Below, piece after piece: positions 11,157-22,988 of a stretch of 64,000 nt of DNA. Source of the stretch: Diphasiastrum complanatum (taxonomy: Eukaryota; Streptophyta; Lycopodiopsida; Lycopodiales; Lycopodiaceae). The notes under the pieces are model-generated. The model was not told the origin of the DNA. It did not search any database and saw nothing but the letters and a program-made list of their open reading frames with translations. Position numbers and translations under genes: made by a program. Position 1 is the first letter of the stretch. Each line of letters begins with the position of its first letter. The DNA lies in assembly GCA_029204225.1 (NCBI GenBank), contig CM055095.1:39982141-40046140 (forward strand), read 5' to 3'.

Positions 11157-12441
11157 CACTTACCATTAATGGTTAATCGCAATTCAGGGTTGCTCAGATG
11201 TGGTAAGAGCTGCAGGCTAAGATGGACTAACTATCTTCGCCCTGATTTGAAGCGTGGATTGCTCACGGACGAAGAGGAGAAGTTGATCATCGACCTGCAT
11301 GCTGTTCTCGGAAATAGGTAAGCCAAGAGATAGGTGTTTCATGATTCATCTCAAACTAGAAACACCAGCAATGAGCATCCAATCTTGCACGACAGATTCA
11401 ATCAGATTGTTCCCTAGAGTAGCATTGTTGAATGGCTCTCTTTGAAATGCATGCAGATGGTCTCGCATTGCTGCGCAGTTACCTGGTCGAACAGACAACG
11501 AGATAAAAAACTACTGGAACACTCGAATAAAAAAGAAACTGCGTCAAATGGGCATTGATCCAACCACACACCAGCATATTTCTTCCTCTCAGACGACCCT
11601 ATCACCAACGGAGGAATCTGACAACGCATCTCATGAACATGCATCAAACACTCAGCTTTCGGAGATGGCAGACCGAAACTGGGCCATGGAGCTATTTCCT
11701 CCCAAAGGATTACTGGAACACAAAAACATTCAAAAGGTAGAACCTTTAGCTATGATCGATCCCAGCATGAATGAAATTAAAAACCTCTTTGATCCTCGGT
11801 CTCCTGCTAATAACATCTCCGAAGGCATTAATGCTGAGAATTCTGAAGATGCATTTGTAGTCAATATAAATTGCGCACAAGAACTTCAAGCTTTTCTATT
11901 GGAAAACAAAACCCAGACTGCAGACTCGAAATCGTGGATAAATCCACTGATGCTTCAAGTCTCTACTCACATGCATACCTGGGCTGCGCATTCGCAGCCT
12001 CAAACATCTTTGCTGCTCCCCAGCCCCATGGACTCCACACCTTTGAATGAAATCGACAATCTTCCATTGGCTTCAAGGCAGGAAAATGCATCTCTTTGGG
12101 AACTCGTCTATGGCCCTTCTTCCATCTCCTCCTCCTGCTCCTCCTCCTCCTCTTCTTCGTCGTCTTCTTCTTCTCTGGTGGAGCTGCAGAACCGCTGCTT
12201 TACTGGATTATCCTGCCCGGAACTTAATAGTCTGGAATTTTTGCAGTGGACAGATATGCCAGTAGCACTAGAAGACAGTATGAGCACTGAATCAACCCCT
12301 GGAATGGGTGGTGGAGGGGAGTTAAATTTGCCATGGCTGCATCTGTGGGATGGATACACAGCTTGGCCTGATCAAAGTGATACTGCTCCAGGCACTTTCC
12401 AGGAGCTTCAGAGGCTGGCGGCCATTATGGATGATCTTTGA
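10948..12441 (+). CDS. R2R3-MYB transcription factor (MYB20/42/43/85-like), three exons
   Basis: Exons 10948-11080, 11188-11317 and 11457-12441 join in phase to 1248 nt, 415 aa, at GT-AG introns of 107 and 139 bp located at the two usual R2R3-MYB intron sites. The start [18 protein letters not shown] is the canonical R2R3 N-terminus. R2 spans about residues 14-65 with W17, W37, W57; R3 about 67-116 with L70, W89, W108. The R3 motif that binds R/B-type bHLH partners is not seen. The text through [14 protein letters not shown] resembles Arabidopsis subgroup 8, whose members regulate lignin and secondary-wall genes; that role is inference for this species. The C-terminus is acidic and Ser-rich with a Ser tract near residues 309-329 and an acidic end, consistent with an activation domain. 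I expect a nuclear DNA-binding regulator. Confidence 0.93.
11081..11187 (+). other. MYB intron 1, two-thirds microsatellite
   Basis: Starts GTTCTC and ends AATTCAG. Positions 11083-11153 are (CT)n followed directly by (CA)n, so 71 of 107 nt are dinucleotide repeat and the donor sits against the repeat. The intron should be length-polymorphic. Confidence 0.9.
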
Positions 12442-12474
12442 ACAAGTAAGCGGTGCTGCATGCAGTAGCTACAC

Positions 12475-12480
12475 AATAAA
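12475..12480 (+). terminator. MYB polyadenylation signal candidate
   Basis: AATAAA 34 nt after the MYB stop codon. This is closer than most plant signals, so later AT-rich motifs could be used instead. Confidence 0.4.
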
Positions 12481-14798
<2,318 letters not shown>

Positions 14799-14804
14799 AA
14801 AGGA

Positions 14805-15080
14805 TTTCAGATAGTCCCTCTTGACAAGTCAAGACCAAACCCTTTGAACCCTTTAATTTATAGCATAATAGGTAAAAACAAAATTGTATAAAGTCTTACA
14901 ATACAAGGTACCATAAAGCGAAGCAAGTTTTAAGACACTCAACTGTTACCTGCCACCATCCCACAAAACACAATCACACGAGTTAGTTACGTGAGGAAGA
15001 CAGGTGTCATCGCTAAGCATTAGTTGTTATCCATGTCTGAAACAAGATTCACTACCTTATCAGCTCAATTGCAAATATAG
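14805..15080 (+). repeat. Dispersed repeat R, copy 1
   Basis: Clearly homologous, in the same orientation, to 57535-57790. Shared blocks include CTTGA.AAGTCAAGACCAAAC, GAACCCTTTA-like, ACCATAAAGCGAA, ACCTGCCACCATCCCAC, GAGGAAGACA.GTGTCA and AGTTGTTATCCATGT. No coding capacity is seen. It could be part of an LTR or a non-autonomous element. Confidence 0.8.
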
Positions 15081-15144
15081 GTCCTAATGATTCCAATACG
15101 ACAGTAAAGCGCAATACTCTTACTAGATTATCTTATTTCAAGAA

Positions 15145-15782
15145 ATGTACTATGTTTATTTAAGCGTGACTCATAAGAAGCCTTTTTCAAAGTCATCTAT
15201 CAAGACTACACATCCATTGGAGCTCATACACTCGGATGTGCACTTCTCATCTTCAAAAAGCAAGGGTGGTGCTACTTGCTTTGTAACTTTCATTGATGAT
15301 TTCACTAGATTTACTTGGGTATATCTTGTAGCTTTTAAAGTTCAAAGCTCTAGTTGAAAAGCAATTTTCTTTCAAAATCAAAATTCTTAGAAGTGATGGA
15401 GGTGGTGAGTACACTTCCAATAAATTTCATGACTATTGTGAGCTTGAAGGCATTAAAAGGGAGTTTTCCTGTGCATATACACCATCTCAAAATGGTGGCT
15501 GAAAGAAAGAATAGAACACTATGTGACAACATATCGGCACAAGCTCTTGCAAACAATCCTATTTTTCATGCAAGAAGCAAGCATATAGAAGTGGCACATC
15601 ATTTTGTAAGGGAAAAGCTCATTGGAGGTGAAATCGACTTAGAACATGTCGACACATCTTCGTGTATTGTTGATCTTCTCACAAAGCCACTTTGCAAAAA
15701 TGCCTTCTCAAAGCATAGGTCTAATCTTGGTCTTATCTCAAGATCAATGCTTGATCCACATTAGATACATTTTTAGGAGGAG
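15145..15782 (+). mobile_element. Ty1-copia relic D with integrase joined to RNase H
   Basis: The plus strand encodes integrase fragments (HPLELIHSDVHF, FVTFIDDFTRFTWVYL, then a frameshifted SDGGGEYTS-like part and AERKNRTLC). It switches at about 15519-15528 to the end of RNase H (SAQALANNPIFHARSKHIEV, through LTKPLCKNAFSKHRSNLG). The integrase C-terminus, all of reverse transcriptase and most of RNase H are deleted. A polypurine tract AGGAGGAG at 15775-15782 precedes an LTR start TGTCAAAATATTG at 15783. The RNase H end is close to that of the intact element at 17128-22988, so the families are related. Confidence 0.85.
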
Positions 15783-15910
15783 TGTCAAAATATTGAAAAA
15801 TCTATCTAATGTTGTGAGTATGGGTCCTAAAAATGCCAAAGATGAATTGAGCTCTTTTGGCTTAGTAAAGACCCATCTTAGAATAAAATATTCAAGGTAG
15901 GTAGAAGTAG
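15783..15910 (+). mobile_element. Partial 3' LTR of copia relic D
   Basis: Begins TGTCAAAATATTG right after the polypurine tract. The right end is undefined because RNase H sequence of element B begins near 15920 on the other strand. Confidence 0.5.
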
Positions 15911-15919
15911 AAACTCGAG

Positions 15920-17127
15920 CTATTTGTTTCTTCAGCTCCTCTCAAAGCGTGGTAGCTTTATGACTCCAAGATTGCTCCTCTATTTCTCGAACAAACCTTT
16001 GTCTAAAGCCTTTGTGAAGATGTCAACAACCATCTTCTTCATTCCAATGAAAGTAGTCTACAGCTTCTTCTTTTTGATTAGATCCCTTATCAAGTGGTAC
16101 TTGATTACAATGTGTTTCATTCTTGAGTGAAACACGGGATCCTTTGTCACATGTATTGCGGATGTATTGTCCATCTGCAAAATCAGAGGCTCATTCCTTG
16201 TTTCACCTAGTTCGTCAAGGAACTATTTGAGCCAAGTGATTTCATTGGCCATCTTTGCTGCTGCTACGTATTCTGCTTCGTAGGACGACTGAGTTATGAT
16301 GGTCTGTTTTTTGCTGACCCAGAGAATTCTACTCCTGCTGTAATGGTACATCCTCTTGAGACACTTTTGCAGTCGTCCTTGAGAGATGCCTAGCTAGCAT
16401 CACTGCATGAAAGCATCTGAAATCCTGCATCAGAAGGTACTGCAATATTCACTTCGCGATCTTCCAATGAGTCGTCATACTGAATTGACTCATCCTGAAC
16501 ACGACATAAGCAATGTCAGGGCGTGTGTTATCTGCAAGATACATTAGTGATTCGATTAGCTTCATTTATGGTGTATGTTGCATCAATTATCTTTCCTCCT
16601 TAGTCTTTGAACAATCTTCATTCATCAGGATTGTTCCTGCAAGCATTAGATTATTTGCTCCTTTGTGATTCATCATCTCAAAATCTTCTAGGATTTTCTG
16701 GGTATATCTGGACTGATGAAGGTATAATTTTTCTTTGTCACAGTCTCTATCAATCTATAAGCCAAGATAACATTTGGCTTCTCCTAGGTCTGTAATCTCG
16801 AAATGTTTTGAGATCTCATTCTTCACTCCTACAATTTGGCCTTCGCTTCTACATAGTATCAGGGTGTATGATGAATGATTGTCATATCCTACAAGATATC
16901 CTTGTTCTGCTTTCTTATCAAGCTTCTTTCGAAGCTTGTCAGGAACCTATGCAGGCAAAGGTTCGAATATGAGTCAGATTGGGTTTTCTACCCCACCATA
17001 GTTCGTGTGGTGTTGTGTGAGGAACAACAGGCTTTCCTGTCCTGTTCTGAATGTAGGCAGCTATAGCTACTGCTTCAGCCCACAACACCCTTGGAGCCTT
17101 CAAATAGGCCATCATGCACCTAGCGGC
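15920..17127 (-). mobile_element. Ty1-copia relic B, 3' half (integrase end, partial RT, RNase H)
   Basis: On the minus strand from 17127 downward: integrase continuing the host ORF at ARCMMAYLKAPRVLWAEAV, then KPNLTHIRTFACIG, PDKLRKKLDKK and LVGYDNHSSY. The frame then passes straight into the late reverse-transcriptase region (EITDLGEAKCYLGL, YTQKILEDFEM) and into RNase H (SSYEAEYVAAA about 16270, VDIFTKALDKGLFEK about 16000). The catalytic half of reverse transcriptase, including YVDD, is missing. An in-frame stop lies near 15985. Its 5' half is at 22989-24560; the two were separated by the intact copia insertion. Confidence 0.85.
17123..17127. other. Target-site duplication, left copy (GCGGC)
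   Basis: GCGGC immediately left of the intact copia element. The identical GCGGC is at 22989-22993. The 5-bp length is standard for copia integrase. Confidence 0.95.
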
Positions 17128-17780
17128 TGTGAAAAACTCAGATCCAAAAGATTCTAAAGTTTCATAAAGATCTTGGCCATGGAAGTTATGCACATCTAGA
17201 TTGAAAAAATGATAGAAATTGTGATGTTAAGCATACTAAACATCAACTAAACATCAAAATCTGATCATAAGCTTCCACAAACAGAAACTTGCTGTCCCTG
17301 TCCGTACTTCAGAGCCTACAACCTGCATTTCACACGTGTGAAGCCATAGCAACAAAGAAATCACAATTCTAGTGGCTAGAATGCAAGATATGAACAAAAA
17401 AGTGAGAGAGAAGAAGATGGACCTTCAAAGAGCATAACATTCATTCAATAGAATGAAAATGAGATGTGTACATACTCGTGGAGATGGCTACTTATAGCAG
17501 CCATAGTGCCTCTTGGCCACTTGTCTTATGATAGGCTAAAATTGGGGTCCAATAGGATTCACCCATATACCTAGAAATTTGGTCAAATAGGAATGCACCA
17601 AATTATGAGCCAATAGAAGAGCTCCACACTCGACCTCCTCTAATTAATGTGACCTCAAAAGTAGTGTACACATACTTTGGGCCTCTACATACATGTATGA
17701 ACCTATCTCTAACTTTTATTTGGCCATAGGCCTACAAAATCTGAAGTTAGGAAAATACTACTAGTTGACAATTTTTCACA
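17128..17780 (-). repeat. 3' LTR of intact copia element
   Basis: 653 bp, TG..CA ends with the 9-bp inverted repeat TGTGAAAAA. Its TATA-like motif reads CTATAAGTAGC on the minus strand, whereas the 5' LTR has CTATAAATAGC. Confidence 0.95.
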
Positions 17781-20700
17781 CTCCCTCTTCAACTAGTTTT
17801 AGCATAGATTTAGAAAGTACACCAAGACTTGTTCTATGCTTGAAAAATAAGTCCTTTCCCAATGCTTTGGTAAAGATATCAGCCACACATTCCTTTGATG
17901 GGACATGTTCAAGCTTGATCTCTTTTGCCAACACTTGTTCTCTCACAAAATGGTAAGCCACCTCGATATGTTTGCTCCTTGCATGGAAAACCGGATTGCT
18001 TGCTAGACTTTGGGCTGAAAGGTTGTCACAAAAGATGATTGGACTCTCTGAAAAATCCAGCAAATGAAGCTCCATAATCATCCTCTTGATCCACACCATC
18101 TCCTTTGTGCATGATGTCAAAGCTTTGTACTCGGCCTCACTAGAAGAAAGTGATATAGTTGCTTGTTTCTTCGACATCCATGAGATAGCTCCATCACCTA
18201 TGAAAATAGCATGTGCATTTATGGATTTTCTATCCATAAGGTCCCCTGCAAAATCTGAATCTGAAAAACCAAATAAGTTAGGTGATGAGCCTCTATAAAC
18301 AATGCCAAAATCTTTTGTTCCCGAGATGTATCTCAAGATCCTCTTTCCTAGTTTCCAATGTTCTATGCTAGGATCTTGCATGAATTGGCTTAATCTACCA
18401 ACACAATAAGATAAATCAGGTCTTGTGATGGTTAGATATATAAGAGAACCTATTAGCTTCCTATAGAGAGTAATGTCCTCGAAGGATCTTTCATTACCTC
18501 TTATAGTTAGCTTTACATGTGATTCCATAGGTGTATCAATAGGATTTGCATCTACCATATGAAATCTATTGAGAATAGAAATAGCATACTTCTCTTGTGA
18601 AATAAAAGTGATTTGAGAAGTTCTAATTACTTCTATTCCTAAGATATAGCTCAAAAGACCAAGATCATGCACTTCAAATTCCTTTTTTAGTGCTTTCTTG
18701 ATATCTTCTATATCTTCCTTGTTCCCTCCACTTAAAATAATGTCATCCACATAAATTAGAAGGATTGTAACATCATTAGCACTAATTCTAAAGTAAAGTG
18801 AATGATCATACTCACTCATAGTGAAGTTTTGAGAAAGTAGAAAAGAGTTAAGCCTAGCATACCAACTCCTTGGTGCTTGCTTAAGACCATACAAACTTTT
18901 TTGTAGAAAACACACATGATTAGGCTTGCTATGAGAAACATAGCTCTCGGGTTGCTCCATGTAGACTTCCTCTTCAAGATCACCATTCAAGAAAGCATTA
19001 GAAATGTCTAATTGCCAAAGATCCCATCCATAAAGAGTTGCAAGGGAAATGATTACTCTTATGCTCACCATCTTTGCCACGGGTGCAAAGGTTTCCTCAT
19101 AGTCAATGCCATGCTCTTGAGCATAACCTTTAGCCACCAACCTTGCCTTCAACTTGTTGATAGATCCATCTTGATTTGTCTTTACCTTGAAGATCCATTT
19201 GCATCCAATTGCACTTTTGCCCTTTGGAAGCTCCACCAATCTCCATGTGTTGTTCTTCATAAGTGCTTCAAACTCAAGATCCATTGCTTGGATCCATTCC
19301 TCTTTTTGCCTTGCTTCATCTACACATGAAGGTACATCAAAAGAAGTTAGGAAAGCATAGTTGGATCCATCCACCACTTGCTTACCTTTGCCATCATAAG
19401 TGAGCCTTGAGGGTTTCACTTTATGCCTTGGAGTTCTCCTTGGAATTTGACTTGAAGAGGCTTCTTCAACATCCACATCCAATGTGTCATCAACTCCATT
19501 GTCATCAAGCACATTAGTTGCAACAACACCATCATCACTTGAAACAACTTTTGGAATGTTACTTTCATCAAAAATGACATCCCTACTTGTGAACACTTTC
19601 TTGATTGAAGGAACATAAATCCTATATGCTTTGCTTACTTCACTATAACCAACAAAAATGCCCTTTCTTGAAGATGGATCCTCCTTAGTTCTATCATCAA
19701 GAGTAATGTTGAAGTAGCAAATGCATCCAAAAGTTCTTAGAAACTTGACATTAGGCTTCGTACCAAACAAAGCTTCAAAAGGGGTTTTTCCTTCCAATAC
19801 AACACTTGGCCATCTATTGCATAGGAAATTTGCACACAACAAAGCATCACTCCAAAAAGGTTTAGGAAGATTAGCATTCAATCTCATTGCCTTTGCACTC
19901 TCACACAAGGTTCTATTCTTCCTCTCGGCCACTCCATTTTGTTGTGGTGTTCTTGGACATGTGTACTCCCTCTTGATCCCATGCTCATCGCAAAAGGCTT
20001 TGAATTTGTTAGAAATGTATTCACCACCATTGTCGCTCCTCAAGCATTTGATTTTGGTTGTAAATTGAGTCTCAATAGCAACTTTGAACTTGACAAACAC
20101 ATCAAACACCTCATCCTTGCTCTTTAGTAGATAAACCCAACAAAATCTACTAAAATCATCAATGAAAGTTACATACATCTTAGCACCTCCATTGCTAATT
20201 GTAGTAACACCATGAATATCCGAATGCAAGAGAGAAAAAGGCATCTTAGATCTAGATATAGATCTAGTATATGGCAATCTATGTGATTTAGACAAAGCAC
20301 ATTCTTCACAAACATGATTCAAGCAAGTAAGAGACTTGGGAAGTCCCCTTACTACCTCCTTTTTGGCTATTACCTCCAAGGCCTTGTAGTTGAGATGTCC
20401 CATCCTTTTATGCCATACCTCTTGAATTGACATTTGTTCATTTGCCATGCATCCAACTTGGTTAGCAACAACACATGCATCAAGCTTGAACAATTTCCCT
20501 TGCCTTTTCCCTTTTGCAATGATACTACACCCCTTTTTGATCAAGCAAGCATCACCATCAAACTCAACTTTGAATCCTTTGTCAAGCATTTGGCTTACAC
20601 TAAGTAAGTTCTTGGTAATGGATGGAATGAGCAAAACATCTTTCAATTCTATATTCCTATTTGTAGAAAGTGAAATAGGAATTGTGCCAATCCCCTTGAT

Positions 20701-21726
20701 TGCACACTCACCATCATTTGCGGTATAGATTACCTTCCTATCACCATCAAATGCCATTAAAGATGAAAAATACTCTTTATGATATGTCATATGAGAAGTG
20801 GCTCCACTATCAATCCACCAAGGATCAATGTCTCCATGATTAGCCAACAAGCAAGATGACATAACAAAAGCATCATTTGAAAGAAGCTCATCCCCACCCT
20901 CATCAATAGTTAGATTGGTTTGCTTTTCCCCTTGATCCCTCTTTTTCTTAAAACAATCACTAGCAAAATGCCCTTTGACTCCACAATAGAAACATTTTAG
21001 CTTAGATCTATCCTTCTTTTTGCCAAAAGTAGAGTGCTCACCTTGGTCTTGCCCTTTAGACCAATTGCTTTTACCTTTGCCCTTGAACTTGCCTTTAGAG
21101 AACATTGCCTCCTCTTCTCCTCCTTGAGATGTAGAAGATGCTCCCACTCTTGCTTGCAACCTGAATTCTTCAGCCAACAAGACCTCTTGCAAGTCTCCAA
21201 CACTTGGTAAACATTTTTGGATAGCATAACTTTGAACAAGATTAGCATGATCATCCAACAAGCCATTGAGAATCACTTGAACAAGCTCCTCATTATTTAT
21301 GCCATCATTAATGCATGCTAACTCATCATTCAATGCTTTAACTCTCAAAACAAAAGCATGTCCATTCTCACTCTTCTTTTGCATACAAGAAAAGATTTGC
21401 CTTCTTAAAGTCAACACTCTAGAAGTAGACTTGGATTCATAAACCTTCTTCAAGGCTTCCCAAGCTTCACTAGATGATGTGCACTTACCAACCTCTTTGA
21501 TAAGCTCATTTGTCACATTCATCTTGATCATGTGAAGGGCTTTCTTTGCCCTCTTGTCATACCTCAATTGTTCTTGAGGTGCCAAAGGTCTCTCCTCCAC
21601 ACCTACAACAATATCCATCAACTCATTCATCTCAAGCAAAGACTCCATCCTTACTTTCCAAGTAGAATAGTTGAGGGAGGTAAGCCTATCATTGCTTTCC
21701 AACATGTAGCCTCCATTTGTAGCCAT
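17776..21726 (-). CDS. Copia gag-pol polyprotein, 1316 aa, uninterrupted
   Basis: Domains in order: UBN2-type gag (about 10-195), zinc knuckle CFYCGVKGHFASDC (245-258), aspartic protease with DSGATSH (306-312), GAG-pre-integrase HHCC region (H439, H444, C473, C476), integrase with D503 (HSDIHG), D565 (RSDNGGE) and E601 (GVAERKN), reverse transcriptase from about 825 with YVDD at 992-995, and RNase H with DSDFAGD and SSSEAEY. Normal length for a copia polyprotein; all catalytic motifs I can check are intact. The start MATNGGYML is the first ATG of the ORF, about 600 nt after the primer-binding site. The stop TGA lies within the first five bases of the 3' LTR. Confidence 0.97.
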   Translation of the reverse strand: MATNGGYMLESNDRLTSLNYSTWKVRMESLLEMNELMDIVVGVEERPLAPQEQLRYDKRAKKALHMIKMNVTNELIKEVGKCTSSSEAWEALKKVYESKSTSRVLTLRRQIFSCMQKKSENGHAFVLRVKALNDELACINDGINNEELVQVILNGLLDDHANLVQSYAIQKCLPSVGDLQEVLLAEEFRLQARVGASSTSQGGEEEAMFSKGKFKGKGKSNWSKGQDQGEHSTFGKKKDRSKLKCFYCGVKGHFASDCFKKKRDQGEKQTNLTIDEGGDELLSNDAFVMSSCLLANHGDIDPWWIDSGATSHMTYHKEYFSSLMAFDGDRKVIYTANDGECAIKGIGTIPISLSTNRNIELKDVLLIPSITKNLLSVSQMLDKGFKVEFDGDACLIKKGCSIIAKGKRQGKLFKLDACVVANQVGCMANEQMSIQEVWHKRMGHLNYKALEVIAKKEVVRGLPKSLTCLNHVCEECALSKSHRLPYTRSISRSKMPFSLLHSDIHGVTTISNGGAKMYVTFIDDFSRFCWVYLLKSKDEVFDVFVKFKVAIETQFTTKIKCLRSDNGGEYISNKFKAFCDEHGIKREYTCPRTPQQNGVAERKNRTLCESAKAMRLNANLPKPFWSDALLCANFLCNRWPSVVLEGKTPFEALFGTKPNVKFLRTFGCICYFNITLDDRTKEDPSSRKGIFVGYSEVSKAYRIYVPSIKKVFTSRDVIFDESNIPKVVSSDDGVVATNVLDDNGVDDTLDVDVEEASSSQIPRRTPRHKVKPSRLTYDGKGKQVVDGSNYAFLTSFDVPSCVDEARQKEEWIQAMDLEFEALMKNNTWRLVELPKGKSAIGCKWIFKVKTNQDGSINKLKARLVAKGYAQEHGIDYEETFAPVAKMVSIRVIISLATLYGWDLWQLDISNAFLNGDLEEEVYMEQPESYVSHSKPNHVCFLQKSLYGLKQAPRSWYARLNSFLLSQNFTMSEYDHSLYFRISANDVTILLIYVDDIILSGGNKEDIEDIKKALKKEFEVHDLGLLSYILGIEVIRTSQITFISQEKYAISILNRFHMVDANPIDTPMESHVKLTIRGNERSFEDITLYRKLIGSLIYLTITRPDLSYCVGRLSQFMQDPSIEHWKLGKRILRYISGTKDFGIVYRGSSPNLFGFSDSDFAGDLMDRKSINAHAIFIGDGAISWMSKKQATISLSSSEAEYKALTSCTKEMVWIKRMIMELHLLDFSESPIIFCDNLSAQSLASNPVFHARSKHIEVAYHFVREQVLAKEIKLEHVPSKECVADIFTKALGKDLFFKHRTSLGVLSKSMLKLVEEGV

Positions 21727-22323
21727 GTTGCAATGATTGATCTCTGATCTTTGACCTGTTCCAATGCACTAAGCACTCTCTTGAATCAACAAATGAAACA
21801 CAAGAAGAAATCACAAAGATTTGGAACCTAAAACCTTACTTTTTCTCTCTTTTCCTCACTTTTTCCTTAATTTTAGCCACTAGTTTTATGATTTCTTGAT
21901 CAAACCAAGACCAAACCTCAATATACTTGCTTTTCCCTCACTCCTAAGATTGAAATACACTCTTGAATCATTCAGCAAACTGAAAATCAGAGGGTTACAT
22001 CAATTTTGAAGTTTTTGACATGAAGAAGCAAGAAATTGAATCAAAAAACTATATGCTAGAATGGAAAACTAATAGGATCTTGTTGGATCTTGCATCTCCC
22101 TCTTTCCAAAACAATTTTTGTCTCCTTATTCTGATAAGTACAGAGGGAATTCGCCCTACTTCAATTGAAATGCATACAAATGATGTTTTGATCACAAAGA
22201 TCCAATTTCTACACATAAATCAACAAGATTTTTAGCTAGAAACTTGATTGGAATGCTACAAAAGCAAACTCGCCCACAAATCTCTTCTAAATCTGGCAAA
22301 ACCTGCACATTTGGCCGCCTAAT

Positions 22324-22335
22324 GCTCTGATACCA
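22324..22335 (-). promoter_or_regulatory. Primer-binding site of intact copia element
   Basis: Minus-strand TGGTATCAGAGC, complementary to initiator Met tRNA, with no spacer from the 5' LTR. Confidence 0.95.
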
Positions 22336-22988
22336 TGTGAAAAACTCAGATCCAAAAGATGCTAAAGTTTCATAAAGATCTTGGCCATGGAAGTTATGCA
22401 CATCTAGATTGAAAAAATGATAGAAATTGTGATGTTAAGCATACTAAACATCAACTAAACATCAAAATCTGATCATAAGCTTCCACAAACAGAAACTTGC
22501 TGTCCCTGTCCGTACTTCAGAGCCTACAACCTGCATTTCACACGTGTGAAGCCATAGCAACAAAGAAATCACAATTCTAGTGGCTAGAATGCAAGATATG
22601 AACAAAAAAGTGAGAGAGAAGAAGATGGACCTTCAAAGAGCATAACATTCATTCAATAGAATGAAAATGAGATGTGTACATACTCGTGGAGATGGCTATT
22701 TATAGCAGCCATAGTGCCTCTTGGCCACTTGTCTTATGATAGGCTAAAATTGGGGTCCAATAGGATTCACCCATATACCTAGAAATTTGGTCAAATAGGA
22801 ATGCACCAAATTATGAGCCAATAGAAGAGCTCCACACTCGACCTCCTCTAATTAATGTGACCTCAAAAGTAGTGTACACATACTTTGGGCCTCTACATAC
22901 ATGTATGAACCTATCTCTAACTTTTATTTGGCCATAGGCCTACAAAATCTCAAGTTAGGAAAATACTACTAGTTGACAATTTTTCACA
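22336..22988 (-). repeat. 5' LTR of intact copia element
   Basis: 653 bp, almost identical to 17128-17780. It contains the probable promoter TATA motif CTATAAATAGC on the minus strand (near 22696-22706). The 22336 end abuts the primer-binding site. Confidence 0.95.

Larger units (their letters stand above)
17128..22988 (-). mobile_element. Intact Ty1-copia retrotransposon (5861 bp)
   Basis: Two 653-bp LTRs (17128-17780 and 22336-22988) begin TGTGAAAAA and end TTTTTCACA, flanked by GCGGC duplications. On the minus strand, the primer-binding site TGGTATCAGAGC (22324-22335) directly follows the 5' LTR, the single gag-pol ORF runs 21726-17776, and a purine tract (17781-17790) precedes the 3' LTR. 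By eye the LTRs differ at only about three positions, so the insertion is recent. It lies inside the integrase gene of copia relic B. Everything needed for autonomous transposition appears present, though expression cannot be judged from sequence. Confidence 0.97.
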
